A stretch of 64,000 nt of DNA, from NCBI RefSeq assembly GCF_023065955.2, contig NW_026622985.1, forward strand, positions 186,001 to 250,000, read 5' to 3'. Every line of letters begins with the position of its first letter. Within the stretch, counting starts at the first letter, position 1. Below, piece after piece: positions 50,860-60,850 of the stretch. The translations under genes and the position numbers were made by a program. The notes beneath the pieces are model-generated. The model saw nothing but the letters and a program-made list of their open reading frames with translations, was not told where the DNA came from and ran no database searches. The DNA comes from Ursus arctos. Taxonomy: Eukaryota; Chordata; Mammalia; Carnivora; Ursidae.

Positions 50860-52478
50860 TGTCTGGCTGCCTTTGCTGATCCTCAGACCCAGGGGACACC
50901 CTTGCAGACACACCACAGGCCAGGATGCACGCAGCTCCACCATGGAGAGAAAAGTGACCCAGCTCGAGGGCCTTGGATTCACTCTGGCCCTGGTGAGAGG
51001 CACCTCAGGAATCCTCTTTCCACCCTGCCCACCGTGGCATCGGTGTGAACATGAAGGCATCCCCAGGGTATCCACTGCCCTGCAACCTCCTCCAGCCCAG
51101 GGCGGGACCTCCCCCACATACCCCTCTTTCCCTGAAACTGGGGGAATGGGGCTGCCCAGGGATGGCTCGGAGAGGTGGCCTGGCCTGGCCTAGGTCGCTC
51201 GGTATTACCTTCCGGCCCCTCCTGGCAAAGGCCCTGCGGCGTCGGGGGCGCGGGTTGAGCCAGTGTCTGCAGCATGTGAAAAGTCCCTCACCCTGGGGTT
51301 TCTGGAAGCCAGAGCCCCGGACAATGGGCACGCAGCAAGAGAACATCTTTCACTATCGACTGTCTCCGGCCAAGTGAGCCTGATACGGGACTGCACTACG
51401 ATGTGGTTGCCTGGTGACCGGGGTTCCAAGTTCTGTTGGGGGTCAGTTATCAGGGAAGTGACTTCACTTCCTGGGATCCCCTCCCTGAGTCCACACCTGG
51501 ACTACCACCTACACAAACAGTGCTCTGGGCTGCTGACTGCTCATCCCCTTTCTGCATGCCATGCCACATGCGTACCCAGTGACACCAACACAACCCTCTC
51601 CACAAGCCCCACGGAAGGTCTGGGTGCAGCCAGGGCCCCAGCTTAGAAACACCCCGGGCTCTGACGCAAGTCTCCATCTTCCCTGTTTTGGATCCCAGAG
51701 AAGCCGTTGTGCCTGTCAGGGATGGTCTGTGTCTTGCCTGTGCGATAGGGATTATTCCAGCATGTACTTCTTGCAGAAGTCCACAGGCATAGGTGGGATA
51801 CCATCTAAGAAATTGGGGGAGTGGTGTCGTACATAGGGAATAACTGCCACCACATTTTCTTCCTTTCTCACCTTCTCTGAGTCTGTAGCTCTTCCGATCC
51901 CGCCCACAGTCCCTATTGTGTTGTGTGTGTAACTGTGCACATGTGTGTGCCCCAATACTCCTATTGTGCAGGCCCAGAAGATGACAGTCCCACCTAGGGT
52001 TTATGGGAAATAGCTTTCCCAGGTCTTAGGCTTTCTGATTTCCAAGGCCAATCCTGCAGAAGGCATTGGAACCTTGGCTTAGAGGGGCTGAGCCCTCCCT
52101 TACCCCTAGACGCTGCCAGTTGTGTGTCACGAGCCATCCCTCCTTTCCTCTGGGTGTCATGCGGGCAGGGGTGCCGTCAGTGGGTTGCCCTGGCCTGGGC
52201 TCCTCCTCAGACAGGTACGTGCTGGGAAGCCTCCTGCCTGGGATGTCGATGTTTCTTCTCACCCCCATACCACCTCCAGGTCTACAGCCAGTTCCAAAAC
52301 ACAACCTCTTCCCGAGCTTCCAGTGAGTAGCTAGGTTCAGCCAGGGCCCCAACGTTGAGGACACTCGGAGAGCTGGGTTCAGGCCTGGTTCTGCCTTCTT
52401 ACCAGTCTGTGATTCTGGGCAAGGCACGGACCCTGCTGGGGTCTTCCCCTCGTTGCAGAAGCTGCCTGTTACATAACT
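50860..52478. other. GC-rich intron-like DNA
   Basis: High G+C, with long overlapping open frames on both strands because stop codons are rare at this composition. No domain or repeat recognised with confidence. It lies within the inferred large intron of the RALGDS-like pseudogene. Confidence 0.4.
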
Positions 52479-52690
52479 GATTTTATTTCATTTGAAAGAT
52501 TTTCTATGTTGGTTTGAGAGACAGAGTGTGGGGGGTGGGGAGGATAGAGGGAGAGGGGAGACAGAATCTCAAGCCGACTCTGTGCTGAGTGTGATGCCCA
52601 ATGCTGGTCTTGATCCCAAGACCCTGAGTTCGTGACCTGAGTCCAGATCACGAGTAGGAGGCTTAAGCAACTGAGCCACCCAGGCACCCT
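52479..52690 (-). mobile_element. CanSINE (SINEC) copy 6, older
   Basis: On the plus strand an A/T-rich tail (ATTTTATTTCATTTGAAAGA) and a G/A-rich middle lead to the reversed head ACTGAGCCACCCAGGCACCC at about 52,670-52,689. Many substitutions and no clear TSD suggest an older copy. Confidence 0.9.
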
Positions 52691-53129
52691 GGCAAAAGAA
52701 CACTGTCGATATATTTCCAGGCAATGCAGGGAAGTGACTAGTGCAAGAGGGAAGACAAACATGGGGGACTCTGTATTTCCCTAACTTACTGCCTAAAGAG
52801 ATTTCATTTCTAGTCTACGGGTCAGGGATGAAGAATACAGGCGAAGCTCAGCCATTTCCATGAGTTGGAGACAGAAAGATGGAAGTTTGGAGAAAATATA
52901 GCTGTGGTTTACAGTACAGAATACTGAGGAGAGCTGCACAGAGAAAGAGGACCTCAGAAAGCCATCTAGGATCACTTTTGAGTTTTCATGGAATTCCTCA
53001 GTAGGGCACGTGTGTGAGGAACCTATGTGGTGTGGGGAAAATCATAGCCCAGGGGAAGCAGAGAGGAAAATGTCACTAGCCTTCACACACAATCAGGAAA
53101 AGTCTGTGCTACCAGCAGCAGGCAGAGTG
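52691..53129. other. Intron-like DNA, nothing recognised
   Basis: May be the more decayed 5' part of the plus-strand old L1 that follows; no clear match. Confidence 0.35.
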
Positions 53130-54045
53130 GAAAACCTCGTAATTTGTGGGACATTGCAAAGAGAGCTCAGAATACCAACAGAACAATAGCAAAATACATT
53201 GAAGACTACTGTGATACCACCTAACAAACCTTTGGAAAGCTAGTCTGGAAGGATAAAATCGTCTTCCAGGAACCTACCTCACCATCAGAACAATCCTCAA
53301 GAGTGTGTGTAGAAATATAAGCCATAGTTAATATCTAACAATTAAAATTCACAATACCTGTCTTCCAACAAAAGATTACCAGGATGCAAAGAAGGAGAAG
53401 AGTTCACCTCGTACTGAGGAGAAAGATTAAACAATAGAAACCTACCCAGAAATGAAAAAGACGATGAAAGTATTGCACATGGACATTCAAACAACTGTTA
53501 GAAAGACGTTTTATATACGTAAGAATGTACGCAAAGGATGAAGTGAAACAAAGATATAGAAAATATGAAAACAAGGAAAACCCAACTTCTGGAGCTGAAC
53601 AGTGGCACGTCTAAGATGAAAAATGTAGTAGATGGGCTTTCTTTCCCGTTAGACACTAAATAGCAAAAAGAGAGCGAGAGACAGAGAGAGAGAACTTGAA
53701 TGTATGATCATAGCAGTTGTCCAGAATAAAGCAGAGAAAAGGAAGGGTGCAAACCACGCCCTGCACACAAACACTAGAGTATGTGTGAGCTTTGTAGCAA
53801 TTTCAAGTGGCCTGGTAGATACGAAATTGGCTGAGGTACAGAAAAAAACTGTTTGAAGAAGTAATTCTGATTGTTATCTGAATTGTATGAACCCTCTACA
53901 CCCATATTTTTAAGAATTCAGGAATCCAGGCAACAAAAACCCCAAACATAAGGATCATGAAAAAAAACCTCCTTATCAACCTACATCCCAATAAAATTGC
54001 TTAAGACCAATGATAAAGAAAAAATCTAAAAAGCAGATGGAGATG
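53130..54045 (+). mobile_element. Ancient L1 5' UTR/ORF1 (or HAL1-like) fragment
   Basis: Motifs typical of old L1 ORF1: 'tctggagctgaacagtggc...gatgaaaaatgtagtagatggg', 'gttagacactaaatagcaaa', 'gttgtccagaataaagcag', and finally 'ttgcttaagaccaatgataaagaaaaaatc' (AAATTGCTGAAAACCAGTGATAAAGAGAAAATC in the family). No ORF2 part follows. An ORF1-only HAL1 element is an alternative. Confidence 0.55.
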
Positions 54046-54049
54046 AGTC

Positions 54050-54970
54050 CATTGCATTACCTGTCACGTCCCTAATTCTGTAGATGGTCTCTGTTTCTTT
54101 CTGGTCTGTGTTACTCTTGGAGTCTGTCTTCAATTACAGGATCCCCCTTCCTATTCTTGCAGGGTGGTTTAGCGGCCAAATCCTTTGAGTTTCTTTCTGT
54201 CCTGGAAGCTCTTTATCTCTGCTCCTATTCGGAATGACTCCTTGCTGGGTAAAGCGTTCTTGGCTCCATGTTTTTCTCACTTAGTACCATGACTCAATCA
54301 CACCAGCCCTTTCTGGTGTGCCAGGACTCTGTGGATAGGTATGTGGCTAGTCTAACGTGCTTACCCCTGTCGGTGAAGATCCTCTTGTCTCAAACTGCTT
54401 TCAGGATTTTCTCTTTCTGTCTGAAATTGCAAACGTCACTAGTATATGTTAGGGTATTCCTCTATTCTTATGGATTTGGGGAAGAGTCCTCTCTACCTCT
54501 TGGACTTGAATGCCTGTTTCCCTCCCAGATTAGGGAAGTTCTCAGCTATGATCTACACAGATAGATCTTCTGTCCCTCTGTGTCTTCTCCCTCGGGGCCA
54601 GAAGTAATTCCAATATTGTTTCCTTTTGTGGCATCACTGATTTTTCGACTCCTCCACCCATGGTCCATTCGTTGGCTTTCTCTCTTTTCCTCAGCTTCCT
54701 TCCTTTCCATCAGCTTGTCTTTGGTGTCACTGACTCTGTCTTCTCCTCATTGACCCTAGCCGTTACAGCATGCACATCCAATGTAGACTGCATCTCAGAG
54801 CCTTTGGAATTTGGGCCTGATTCGATTTCATTTCTGCACTATGAGAGTCTCTCGTGTCATTTATACTTTTTTCAAGCCCAGCTAGCAACTTTGTAATTGT
54901 CATCCTGAGTTCCAGCTGTGACTTCTTACTTAAAACCCTATGCATTAGATCAGTGGCAGAGAGTGTTACC

Positions 54971-55010
<40 letters not shown>

Positions 55011-55960
55011 GAATCCCTCCCTCTAGTCACTTTTCCCAGAGAAGAATGGATGGGGGAGAGAGAGATTAGGATCTCACGGGGTGGACAAAACAGGGTGAGC
55101 CACATGGTCCCGAGTATCTTTTGGTCTGTGTGTTGGAAGTCACTAAATCCCAAAATTGTAAAGAAAGCCAAACTCATATTATACAGAAATCAAATTGAAT
55201 GTAGCAACAGGAATCCAAAAATGAAGAATATATGTATAAAATGTCAATGTAAAAAATGAAAGTTAAGAAAATATTGAAAATTGAAGTGTTGCTAAAATTA
55301 AAAAAGGTAGTTGGAAAGGGAAAAAAGAAAAAAAAAACGAAATGGAAAATTTTGAATGGAGAGAGAAATGAATCATGAGAAAAAGCCTCGAGCTCTAGGT
55401 GCTATTTTCCCCTAGCGCTGGAGTTTGGCCGTCCTCTTTGGTCTGTAAACTTGCTGTTCACTTGTTCTTTCACCTCGTTTTCGGGGGGCAGGGGCCCAGT
55501 GCGCTGATTCTCAGGTGGTTTTGCCTGGACGGGGATGCACTGCCCCCGTCAGGGGGCCCGGTGGGGCTCAGGGTCAGCTGGTTGTTCTGTGTGCCTTGTG
55601 TGCCCAGAGGGCTTTCCTCACCTCTTGAGAGGGTGAGAATAAAAACGGCCGCCCGCATCTGTAGGCGTGGAGGTGTGATGCTGTTGTGCGCCAAGTTCTG
55701 TAGACTTCTGCGGTGCTCCCCACACCAAAGCTCCTTGGGGAAGGCGGAGGGTCACAGCATTCCTGTCCTTTGCAGGGCTCCCAGATGGAGAGCTTCTGAT
55801 CAAGTGGACTCCCCGTCAAGTGACTTCGTGCAAGGAGAGGGATCTCTCCCTTCTCCTCACTTGTGTCTGCAGCAGGAAGCGTAGGCACTGCTGTCACAAC
55901 AACTGAACTGGAGGGTTATTAAGAATTGGGGCTGGCAGGGGCAGGGGGTCACTGCTGGAG
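54050..55960 (-). mobile_element. Older L1: ORF1 and 5' UTR only
   Basis: Reverse complement of the 5' third of a carnivore L1 related to the 40-kb element. 'ttctgtcctggaagctcttt'- and 'tgctgggtaaagcgttcttg'-type sequence is the ORF1 end. A minus-strand frame at 54,763-54,945 reads as the ORF1 coiled coil. A T-rich run (about 54,980-55,005) and a GC-rich 5' UTR at 55,400-55,900 follow. ORF2 and the 3' UTR are missing to the left, where an older plus-strand L1 abuts. Non-functional. Confidence 0.72.
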
Positions 55961-56029
55961 GAGCCTGAGTGGTGTGGAGGGGCTATGCCCAGTGCCAAAG
56001 CCGCCAGTTGAGGCTCTGTCCATCCTGTA

Positions 56030-56620
56030 GCTTCCATGAGCACCCAGTGTGCTTTGGAAATGAGGAGGTTGTGGAATATAGGTGAGGTTCAGTGGGGTGG
56101 AATCCGAGCCGACGACCAGGAAGGAATTCTCGAGACGTCTTTGGTGCAAAATTGGTGGTTTATGACAGGACAGGTGGCAGAAAGAGCTGCTGCCCTGGCT
56201 TGTGAGGGCTGGCTGATGATAGACTATGGGGTTGGGGGAAGGTAAGGAAAAAGGGAGGTTGAGATAATCCTTGCATATGTTAAAGAAGACTCACAAGGTA
56301 CAGAGGCCCTGCCATTGTCTAGGGAAGGTGGTTTTGCCCTCTAGCAAGGCATGAACATTAAGACGGTTGGGAACTTCCTGGAGGCTGCAGATTATAAGGA
56401 CATTTCGTTGTATCTGCTTTCCCTTCAGGAAGCTAAGTTATTGATAGAAATGCTTGGTTCTTGTAAACTGCTAAGACATTGGGAAACTGAGGGAGACTTA
56501 AGTCTTGCAGGATTGTGGTGTCTATAGGTTAACTCTTTCTTTGTCCTTTAGGGCAGCCAGGAGTGCCTGAGGAATGTCACGTACACCCCATGGTGGGGGG
56601 TGGGTGTGGGGTGTCAGTTC
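56030..56620 (-). mobile_element. Probable endogenous retrovirus LTR
   Basis: GGAAGGAATTCTCGAGACGT followed by 'tttggtgcaaaattggtgg', 'ggcagaaagagctgc', 'agaagactcacaagg' and 'gggaacttcctggaggc' resembles a class I (ERV1-like) LTR of carnivores in reverse orientation. I recognise the pattern but cannot name the family, and no internal retroviral genes are present. Confidence 0.4.
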
Positions 56621-56977
56621 CGGCTTTGTCCTCAGCTAGCCTTCTCTTCCCTCCTCAGTAAAGGTCCCTCCTGTTCACAGAGGTTCAAGCAGTTCTTGCT
56701 GTTGCCACCTAGTGGACATAGGGATGAACACATTCAGGTCATGTCTGTGACTCACTGACCTGAGCTGCCATGAGAGGTTGGTTCCTTCCTGGGAGGAGAG
56801 GGCCCAAAAAGGATGGACCCAGAGCAAGCAGACAAGTGTGGCCCGGCCGACGCCCCTCTGCTGGCCTGGAAGCAGGACCTGGTTGCTCTACTTAGAAGCT
56901 GAGTTCTAGAGCAGGAGGGGCTGGAGTGGATGGGGTGTGTCCTGGGATGGGGTCTGGATGAGGGGTGTTCCAGGGCG

Positions 56978-57025
<48 letters not shown>

Positions 57026-57123
57026 TGGGGCAGGGATGCTTGTGGAGGGAGGATCCATGAGGGCAGTATGGACAGGCTCTTCCCTGCTTCATGGGTCCCG
57101 CCCAGGTAGCCTGATGGCCTCAC
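56621..57123. other. Intron-like GC-rich DNA with (TG)n
   Basis: No gene recognised. Contains the TG microsatellite listed separately. The reading frames across it are low-complexity. Confidence 0.4.
56981..57024. repeat. (TG)22 microsatellite
   Basis: Uninterrupted TG run of about 44 bases, just downstream (minus strand) of a pseudogene exon. Its translation as His-Thr repeats is meaningless. Confidence 0.97.
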
Positions 57124-57229
57124 TGCTGGCTTGTCTTCCTCATGATTTCAGGGTTCCTCTCTAGTCTCCGGGGACCCTCCTTTCCCGAGCAAGTCTCCAC
57201 GGAAAGAAAGAGAGTATAGATAGAGGACC
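57124..57229 (-). pseudogene. RALGDS: RALGDS-like exon remnant: RasGEF domain, KEG...LExNP part
   Basis: Minus-strand translation reads ETCSGKEGPRRLERNPEI then MRKTSQQ. This aligns with the family pattern ELLIKEG(x6)LEMNP(x7)QQQ, with three residues fewer between KEG and LE. A CAGCA/GTGAGG donor lies at 57,123-57,118 and a GGCTGCAG acceptor precedes 57,229. It lies in the right order, before the LGTFLTEL exon at 50.7 kb. No stop occurs inside the remnant. Confidence is limited because the alignment was done by eye from memory of the family. Confidence 0.45.
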
Positions 57230-57558
57230 CTGCAGCCAATACTGCAACAATGGGACTAAAGTGTGTTCCAGAAATTGTGCTTTTAGGAAACAGTCCTAAA
57301 GCCAAAGAGATTTACGGCACATTGTACCCTTCACTTTAAGGATGAGACTCAAAGAATTGGAGAGGTCTCAATTGTTCGGCAAGTGGTGCTGCTAAGTAAA
57401 TGATGTGTAGCCCCTGAAAATGCAGAAGGGGACAGGAGAGGAGTAGCAGTGCCTGTCCACTGTGGGGACCTCAGGCCGAACAAGAGCCCAGCTGTGAAAC
57501 CCTCCCTGCCCCACCCTGTCCCACACACAGGCAAACCCCCTCCCCCGCACACACTCAC
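57230..57558. other. Intron-like DNA, possible decayed exon
   Basis: Around 57,350-57,400 a minus-strand segment starting after a CATTTTCAG acceptor (CACTTGCCGAACAATTGAGA) weakly resembles the RasGEF stretch HLAPTIRATVTQF at nucleotide level. It contains stops and cannot be called. Confidence 0.25.
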
Positions 57559-57603
57559 CCATACACTCCGAGAGAAAGGACTGGAAGAGGGACGCCATGC
57601 GTT
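57559..57603 (-). pseudogene. RALGDS: Possible RALGDS-like exon end (start of RasGEF domain)
   Basis: Minus-strand MASLFQSFLSECMG directly before a GGTGAGTG donor resembles the family's MDAELFKKVVPYxCLG segment at the start of the RasGEF domain. It has one residue fewer and several substitutions. It is in the expected order. The exon's upstream border was not found, and a chance match is possible. Confidence 0.33.
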
Positions 57604-58322
57604 ATGGGCTATCATGGTAGAAGGTAGAAGGAATGTGTCTTCCTTTCTTCATATTTACATCACTATTTTACTAACAAAACGTAATCTGGCTAAAACCTTA
57701 GAGAACCTTTTAATTACCTGATATGTTTGTAATAAAGAGGAAGATTTAATATGCAGTCTCAATATTTTTATAATATGCACATTAGAATCATTGAAACCTG
57801 GCCTATCCTGGAAAATGAAAGATTTTGCAGGTGTCTCATGGACCCAGGTATTTCTGGCTCTTGGGTCACACTTACAAAAGGGAAGCCTATCCCAGATCAT
57901 GAAAACATTTCATTTTGGGGCTTCACCTGCGCAGTATTGTATCAGGAATATTCCTTTGTAGTAAAATGGTGGGGTTTTTTTGTTTCTGTTTTTGTGTGTT
58001 TGTTTGTTTGTTAAGAGAAAGAAACCTGAAAAAAATAAATGAATCACTCATAGGTTACGTAGCTAGATAGAAAAAGGCCACACTGTCTGATCCCACACAC
58101 ATGAAAACCCAGAAGAAGTAACTCACAGAGGCAGAGAGGGGAGCTGTGGCTGCAGGGACTGTGCTGAGAGAATGAGCAGTATCTGACGAGTGGCACGGGA
58201 GTCTCCTGGAGGGAAATATTGTAGAAGGACAAGGTTGTGAAACACTCTGTATCGAATGACACCTGGATGTACAATTTAAAAGGATCAGAGTAAAATTCCA
58301 TGAAAACTCAATTTATCTTTAT
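57604..58322. other. Intron-like DNA, nothing recognised
   Basis: AT-rich relative to its flanks. Contains a TTTG-rich run near 57,990-58,012. No gene or repeat family seen. Confidence 0.4.
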
Positions 58323-59356
58323 TTATAGACCAGAATATATTAAGCTATGAAATAGGTGCATGAACAACGCAAAAATTAGAAACACTGGAATGACAGGGGA
58401 GGGAAAGCCATCCTTTGGGGATTCAGCGAGCAGGAACTGCTGCTCCGGGGCCGAGGCCAGTTGCTCCACTGAGAGAAATGGTTGCCAGCACCCTCCGGCA
58501 ACCCCGATAATTGGTGCTGTAGCCTGCTTGGACTCCGGGGCTGCCAAAGGTGCAGGTGGCTCTTGAAGCTGCTGACAGGGAGTGAGAGCTCTGTGTATAT
58601 CCTCCGCTGGCTCTGACAGGGCAAGGGGCATCAGGGGCCCTTCAGGGACCTCCATAGCTAGTGCTGCAGCGTGCGCGGGCGCCCAGGCTGCCATAGATGC
58701 CAGTGGCTCTTGCAGCGCATGACCGTTCATCAGGGCTGTGAGTGTAACCTCCGTTGGCTCTGACAGGGCAGGTGGCATCAGGGGCCCTTCAGGGACCTCC
58801 ATAGCTAGTGCTGCAGCGTGCGCGGGCGCCCAGGCTGCCATAGATGCCAGTGGCTCTTGCAGCGCATGACCGTTCGTCAGAGCTGTGAGTGTAACCTCCG
58901 TTGGCTCTGACAGGACAGGTGGCATCAGGGGCCCTTCAGGGACCTCCATAGCTAGTGCTGCAGTGTGCGCGGGCACCGAGGCTGCACAAGGTGCAGGGGG
59001 GTCTTCAAGCTCCCGACAGGGAGTCAGAGCTGTGAGTATATCCTGCCGTGGCTCTGAAATGGGAGGTGTCATCACGGGTTCTTCAGGGACCTCCATGGCT
59101 GGTGCTGGGGCCTGCTGAGGCTCCTGGCTTTCCAAAGGCGCAGGTGACTCTTGCACGTCCTCACGGTGGATCAGAGCTCTGACCACCAGCTGCACTGGGC
59201 CCGACATGGCAGGTGACGTCCCTGCTCTTTTGAGTTGCTGAGCTCCAGCAGCAGTGTTGGGATTTTCCAGCTCAGGCTCTGAAGCTGCAGCAGGCACCAC
59301 AGTGGGAGCTGGGACTAGCTTTCGGCGCGATTCTGGATCTCGCTCTGGGGCTGCTG
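58323..59356 (-). pseudogene. RALGDS: RALGDS-like Pro/Ala/Glu linker exon with tandem repeats
   Basis: The frame is open for about 344 codons from the inferred acceptor (GAGCGACAG/CAGCAGCC at 59,358-59,357) to TGA at 58,323. Joined to the previous exon's trailing G it continues in frame as AAAPERDPESRRKLVPAP. The composition (Pro, Ala, Glu rich; 'ASEPELE') matches the variable linker between the REM and RasGEF domains of RALGDS. Residues cover a tandem array of 49-residue units. Near the end EQQFLLAESPKD may be a decayed form of the family's VAEQFTLMDAELF. The hydrophobic ending (VIPVFLIFALFMHLF) is probably intron read-through. Upstream Met codons belong to the intron, so this is an internal exon, not a separate gene. 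A short independent protein from 59,438 cannot be excluded. Confidence 0.55.
58512..59099 (-). repeat. 147-bp coding minisatellite (4 units plus a partial)
   Basis: Four 49-codon units start AMEVPEEPVM or AMEVPEGPLM: 59,099-58,953, 58,952-58,806, 58,805-58,659 and 58,658-58,512. A degenerate partial unit of about 35 codons precedes them (59,204-59,100). Every unit has exactly 147 bp, so the frame is kept. Units 2 and 3 differ at only two of 49 residues, indicating a recent duplication by unequal exchange. Confidence 0.92.
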
Positions 59357-59619
59357 CTGTCGCTCCAAGAAGAGAAAGTATGGTCATCATGATTGTCTTT
59401 CCATGTCCCTTCCAAATGAAGGCAACTTTGCCCACCACTCAATATTGTTTGAGTCTAAGAACCCGTCCCTGGGTGGTCTCCCCAAACTGTAGCCCATGGG
59501 GACAGTGATCTGAGACCACTCCTTGCTCCCAGCCACACTGCAGTCTGTGGAGGCTTGCTCTGTGTGGCCCACTCTCTCCCCTCCACAGACCTCCATCAGT
59601 CACCCCCAGTCCTCCTCAC

Positions 59620-59813
59620 CCCCAGCCTCCAGCTCAGCGGGCTCGAGGTGTCGCAGCCGAGAGAGGAGGAGCCAGGCACGTTGCTCCAGGTCTGAGCCTG
59701 GCACGTTGAGCCCTACGTATGCCAGTAGTGTCTTTAGGCAGGGAAATTCTGGGGGCTGGAAGAAATCTTCAGGGTAGTGGCCCAGTCAGGTGCCCAGGAT
59801 GGAGGAGATGGCC
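59620..59813 (-). pseudogene. RALGDS: RALGDS-like exon: end of REM (RasGEF-N) domain, with stop
   Basis: A 194-bp exon with acceptor CTGTCCCCAG before 59,813 and donor GTGAGG after 59,620. Translation: AISSILGT-stop-LGHYPEDFFQPP, then EFPCLKTLLAYVGLNVPGSD and LEQRAWLLLSRLRHLEP, closely matching the RALGDS region after the REM core (AISSILGTWL...DFPCLK...LNMPGSDLERRAHLLLAQL). The expected Trp codon is TGA (59,788-59,786), a single G-to-A change from TGG. Phase +1 at both ends joins to the neighbouring exons. All other residues are well kept, so the loss of coding looks recent, unless the stop is a rare or sequencing variant. Confidence 0.82.
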
Positions 59814-60698
59814 CTGGGGACAGACAGGTGGGCAGAGGAGTCAGAGGACAGCGCACCTCCCACACGGATGCCCCAGGGAACCCCTGTGGGAACCTGGGCC
59901 CCTGGGTCCCCGGCTCCCGGCTATCAGAGCCCATTCCTACTCCATGTCCACCTTTGGGCTGACCCAAAGCCTCTGTGAGTGGGAGCCCTTGACCCCTGGT
60001 GTGACCATTTCTGTCCTCCAAGCGGAAGCTGGACGCCCTGCTCAGTCTCCCTGCCCACTTGCCGCGTGACTTCCACTGCATGTGGGCAGGGAGGGGTGGC
60101 GTGTCTGCCGTGGTCTTTGCCCTCAGGGCACACTAGTGCTCTGTGACTGTCCAACCAAGGAGGGAACAAAGGGACTCTGTCCCATCCCTGGCCTTCCCAG
60201 GACCCTCCCAATACCTCCCACTTCCCCTCCCGTGCCTACGTGCTGCCTCGTTCAGTAGGTGCCAGGAGAGGGTGTCCTTCCGTGGACGCTAATCTCCCAC
60301 TGGGTGGGGGATGTCCAGTCCCCGAGCTCTCCCTGGGTCTCCTGAGTACCTGCTGAGCACCCAGTGTCGACGTTCCACCAGATGTGTGGAAGCCATGCCC
60401 TTTGTTCTGGGTCCCAGGATTGGGGTAGAGACAGGGCTGGGAGGCGGCGGGGATGGGGAATGACTCTGTCAGGGGCTGAGGCTGCCCTCCAGCCCCCTCT
60501 GCTCTCCCACAGTGCCCACAGCCCACCCAGGGCTCCTCAGGACCCCTTTCCTCTTCTGCAGAAGCAGCTCTCAGACCTGGACCCTCTCACAGGAATTGCA
60601 GATGTGTGGGATGAGGGTCCAGCAGCCCCCAGAACACAGTCCCCTCACTGCCCTCTCGAAGAAGGAAGGGCCCTCTGCATTAGCCAAAGCTCACTCAC
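59814..60698. other. Intron of the RALGDS-like pseudogene
   Basis: GC-rich, with several overlapping open frames on both strands and no domain. It separates the 60-bp and 194-bp exons. A CAGCAGGTACT stretch near 60,350 recalls the family's TQQVL codons but is probably chance. Confidence 0.5.
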
Positions 60699-60758
60699 AT
60701 GCCCCGCTGCTCGCGGGCTCCGCCGATCTCGTCCCAGGAAGAGAGGACGCATCCGTAG
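60699..60758 (-). pseudogene. RALGDS: RALGDS-like 60-bp exon
   Basis: Acceptor CCTCCTCTAG precedes 60,758 and donor GTGAGT follows 60,699. Translation YGCVLSSWDEIGGAREQRG matches the family's YGCILPYSDEDGGPQDQLKN. It ends in AT and the next exon begins with G GCC ATC, so the frame joins (ATG GCC ATC). This is the most upstream exon present in the window; earlier REM exons are missing. Confidence 0.72.
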
Positions 60759-60850
60759 CTAGAGGAGGCCAGAGGGGTGGGGGGGCGATCAGATGAAATG
60801 CCCTGTTACCCCCTCCCTCTCATCATACCTAGGGTCACTGTCTGACTGCC
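60759..60850. other. Junction between pseudogene intron and satellite
   Basis: About 90 bp from the upstream exon border to the first recognisable satellite sequence. No target-site duplication or transposon end is seen at the boundary. Confidence 0.5.

Larger units (their letters stand above)
50704..60758 (-). pseudogene. RALGDS: RALGDS-like unprocessed pseudogene (5'-truncated)
   Basis: Exon-like remnants in RALGDS order run leftward on the minus strand. They are a 60-bp exon (60,699-60,758), a 194-bp exon (59,620-59,813), a long Pro/Ala/Glu linker exon (from 59,356 down to about 58,323), and RasGEF-domain remnants near 57,560, 57,124-57,229 and 50,704-50,859. RALGDS activates RalA/RalB GTPases downstream of Ras through a REM plus CDC25/RasGEF module. 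The first three exons have GT/AG borders and matching phases, so this is a copied gene with introns, not a retrocopy. A TGA replaces a conserved Trp in the second exon and the last catalytic exon is frameshifted. The exons before the 60-bp exon are absent; the satellite begins about 100 bp away. L1, SINE and probable LTR insertions fill the large intron at 51-57 kb. The family assignment rests on remembered protein similarity, so a paralogue (RGL family) is possible. Confidence 0.72.

Noticed and set aside
51205..51290. Minus-strand GSTRAPDAAG resembling the RALGDS motif STKAPDRA
   Set aside because: It lies downstream of exons that should follow it in the gene, the flanking residues do not match, and the similarity is short.
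50184..52427. Frames of 110-179 codons in the GC-rich segment
   Set aside because: They overlap one another on both strands, lack domains and reflect base composition inside the inferred intron.
56892..57092. His-Thr repeat protein frames
   Set aside because: They are translations of the (TG)n microsatellite.
60310..60420. CAGCAGGTACT as a possible TQQVL exon of the REM domain
   Set aside because: It lies between two exons that are adjacent in the family and matches only a few codons.
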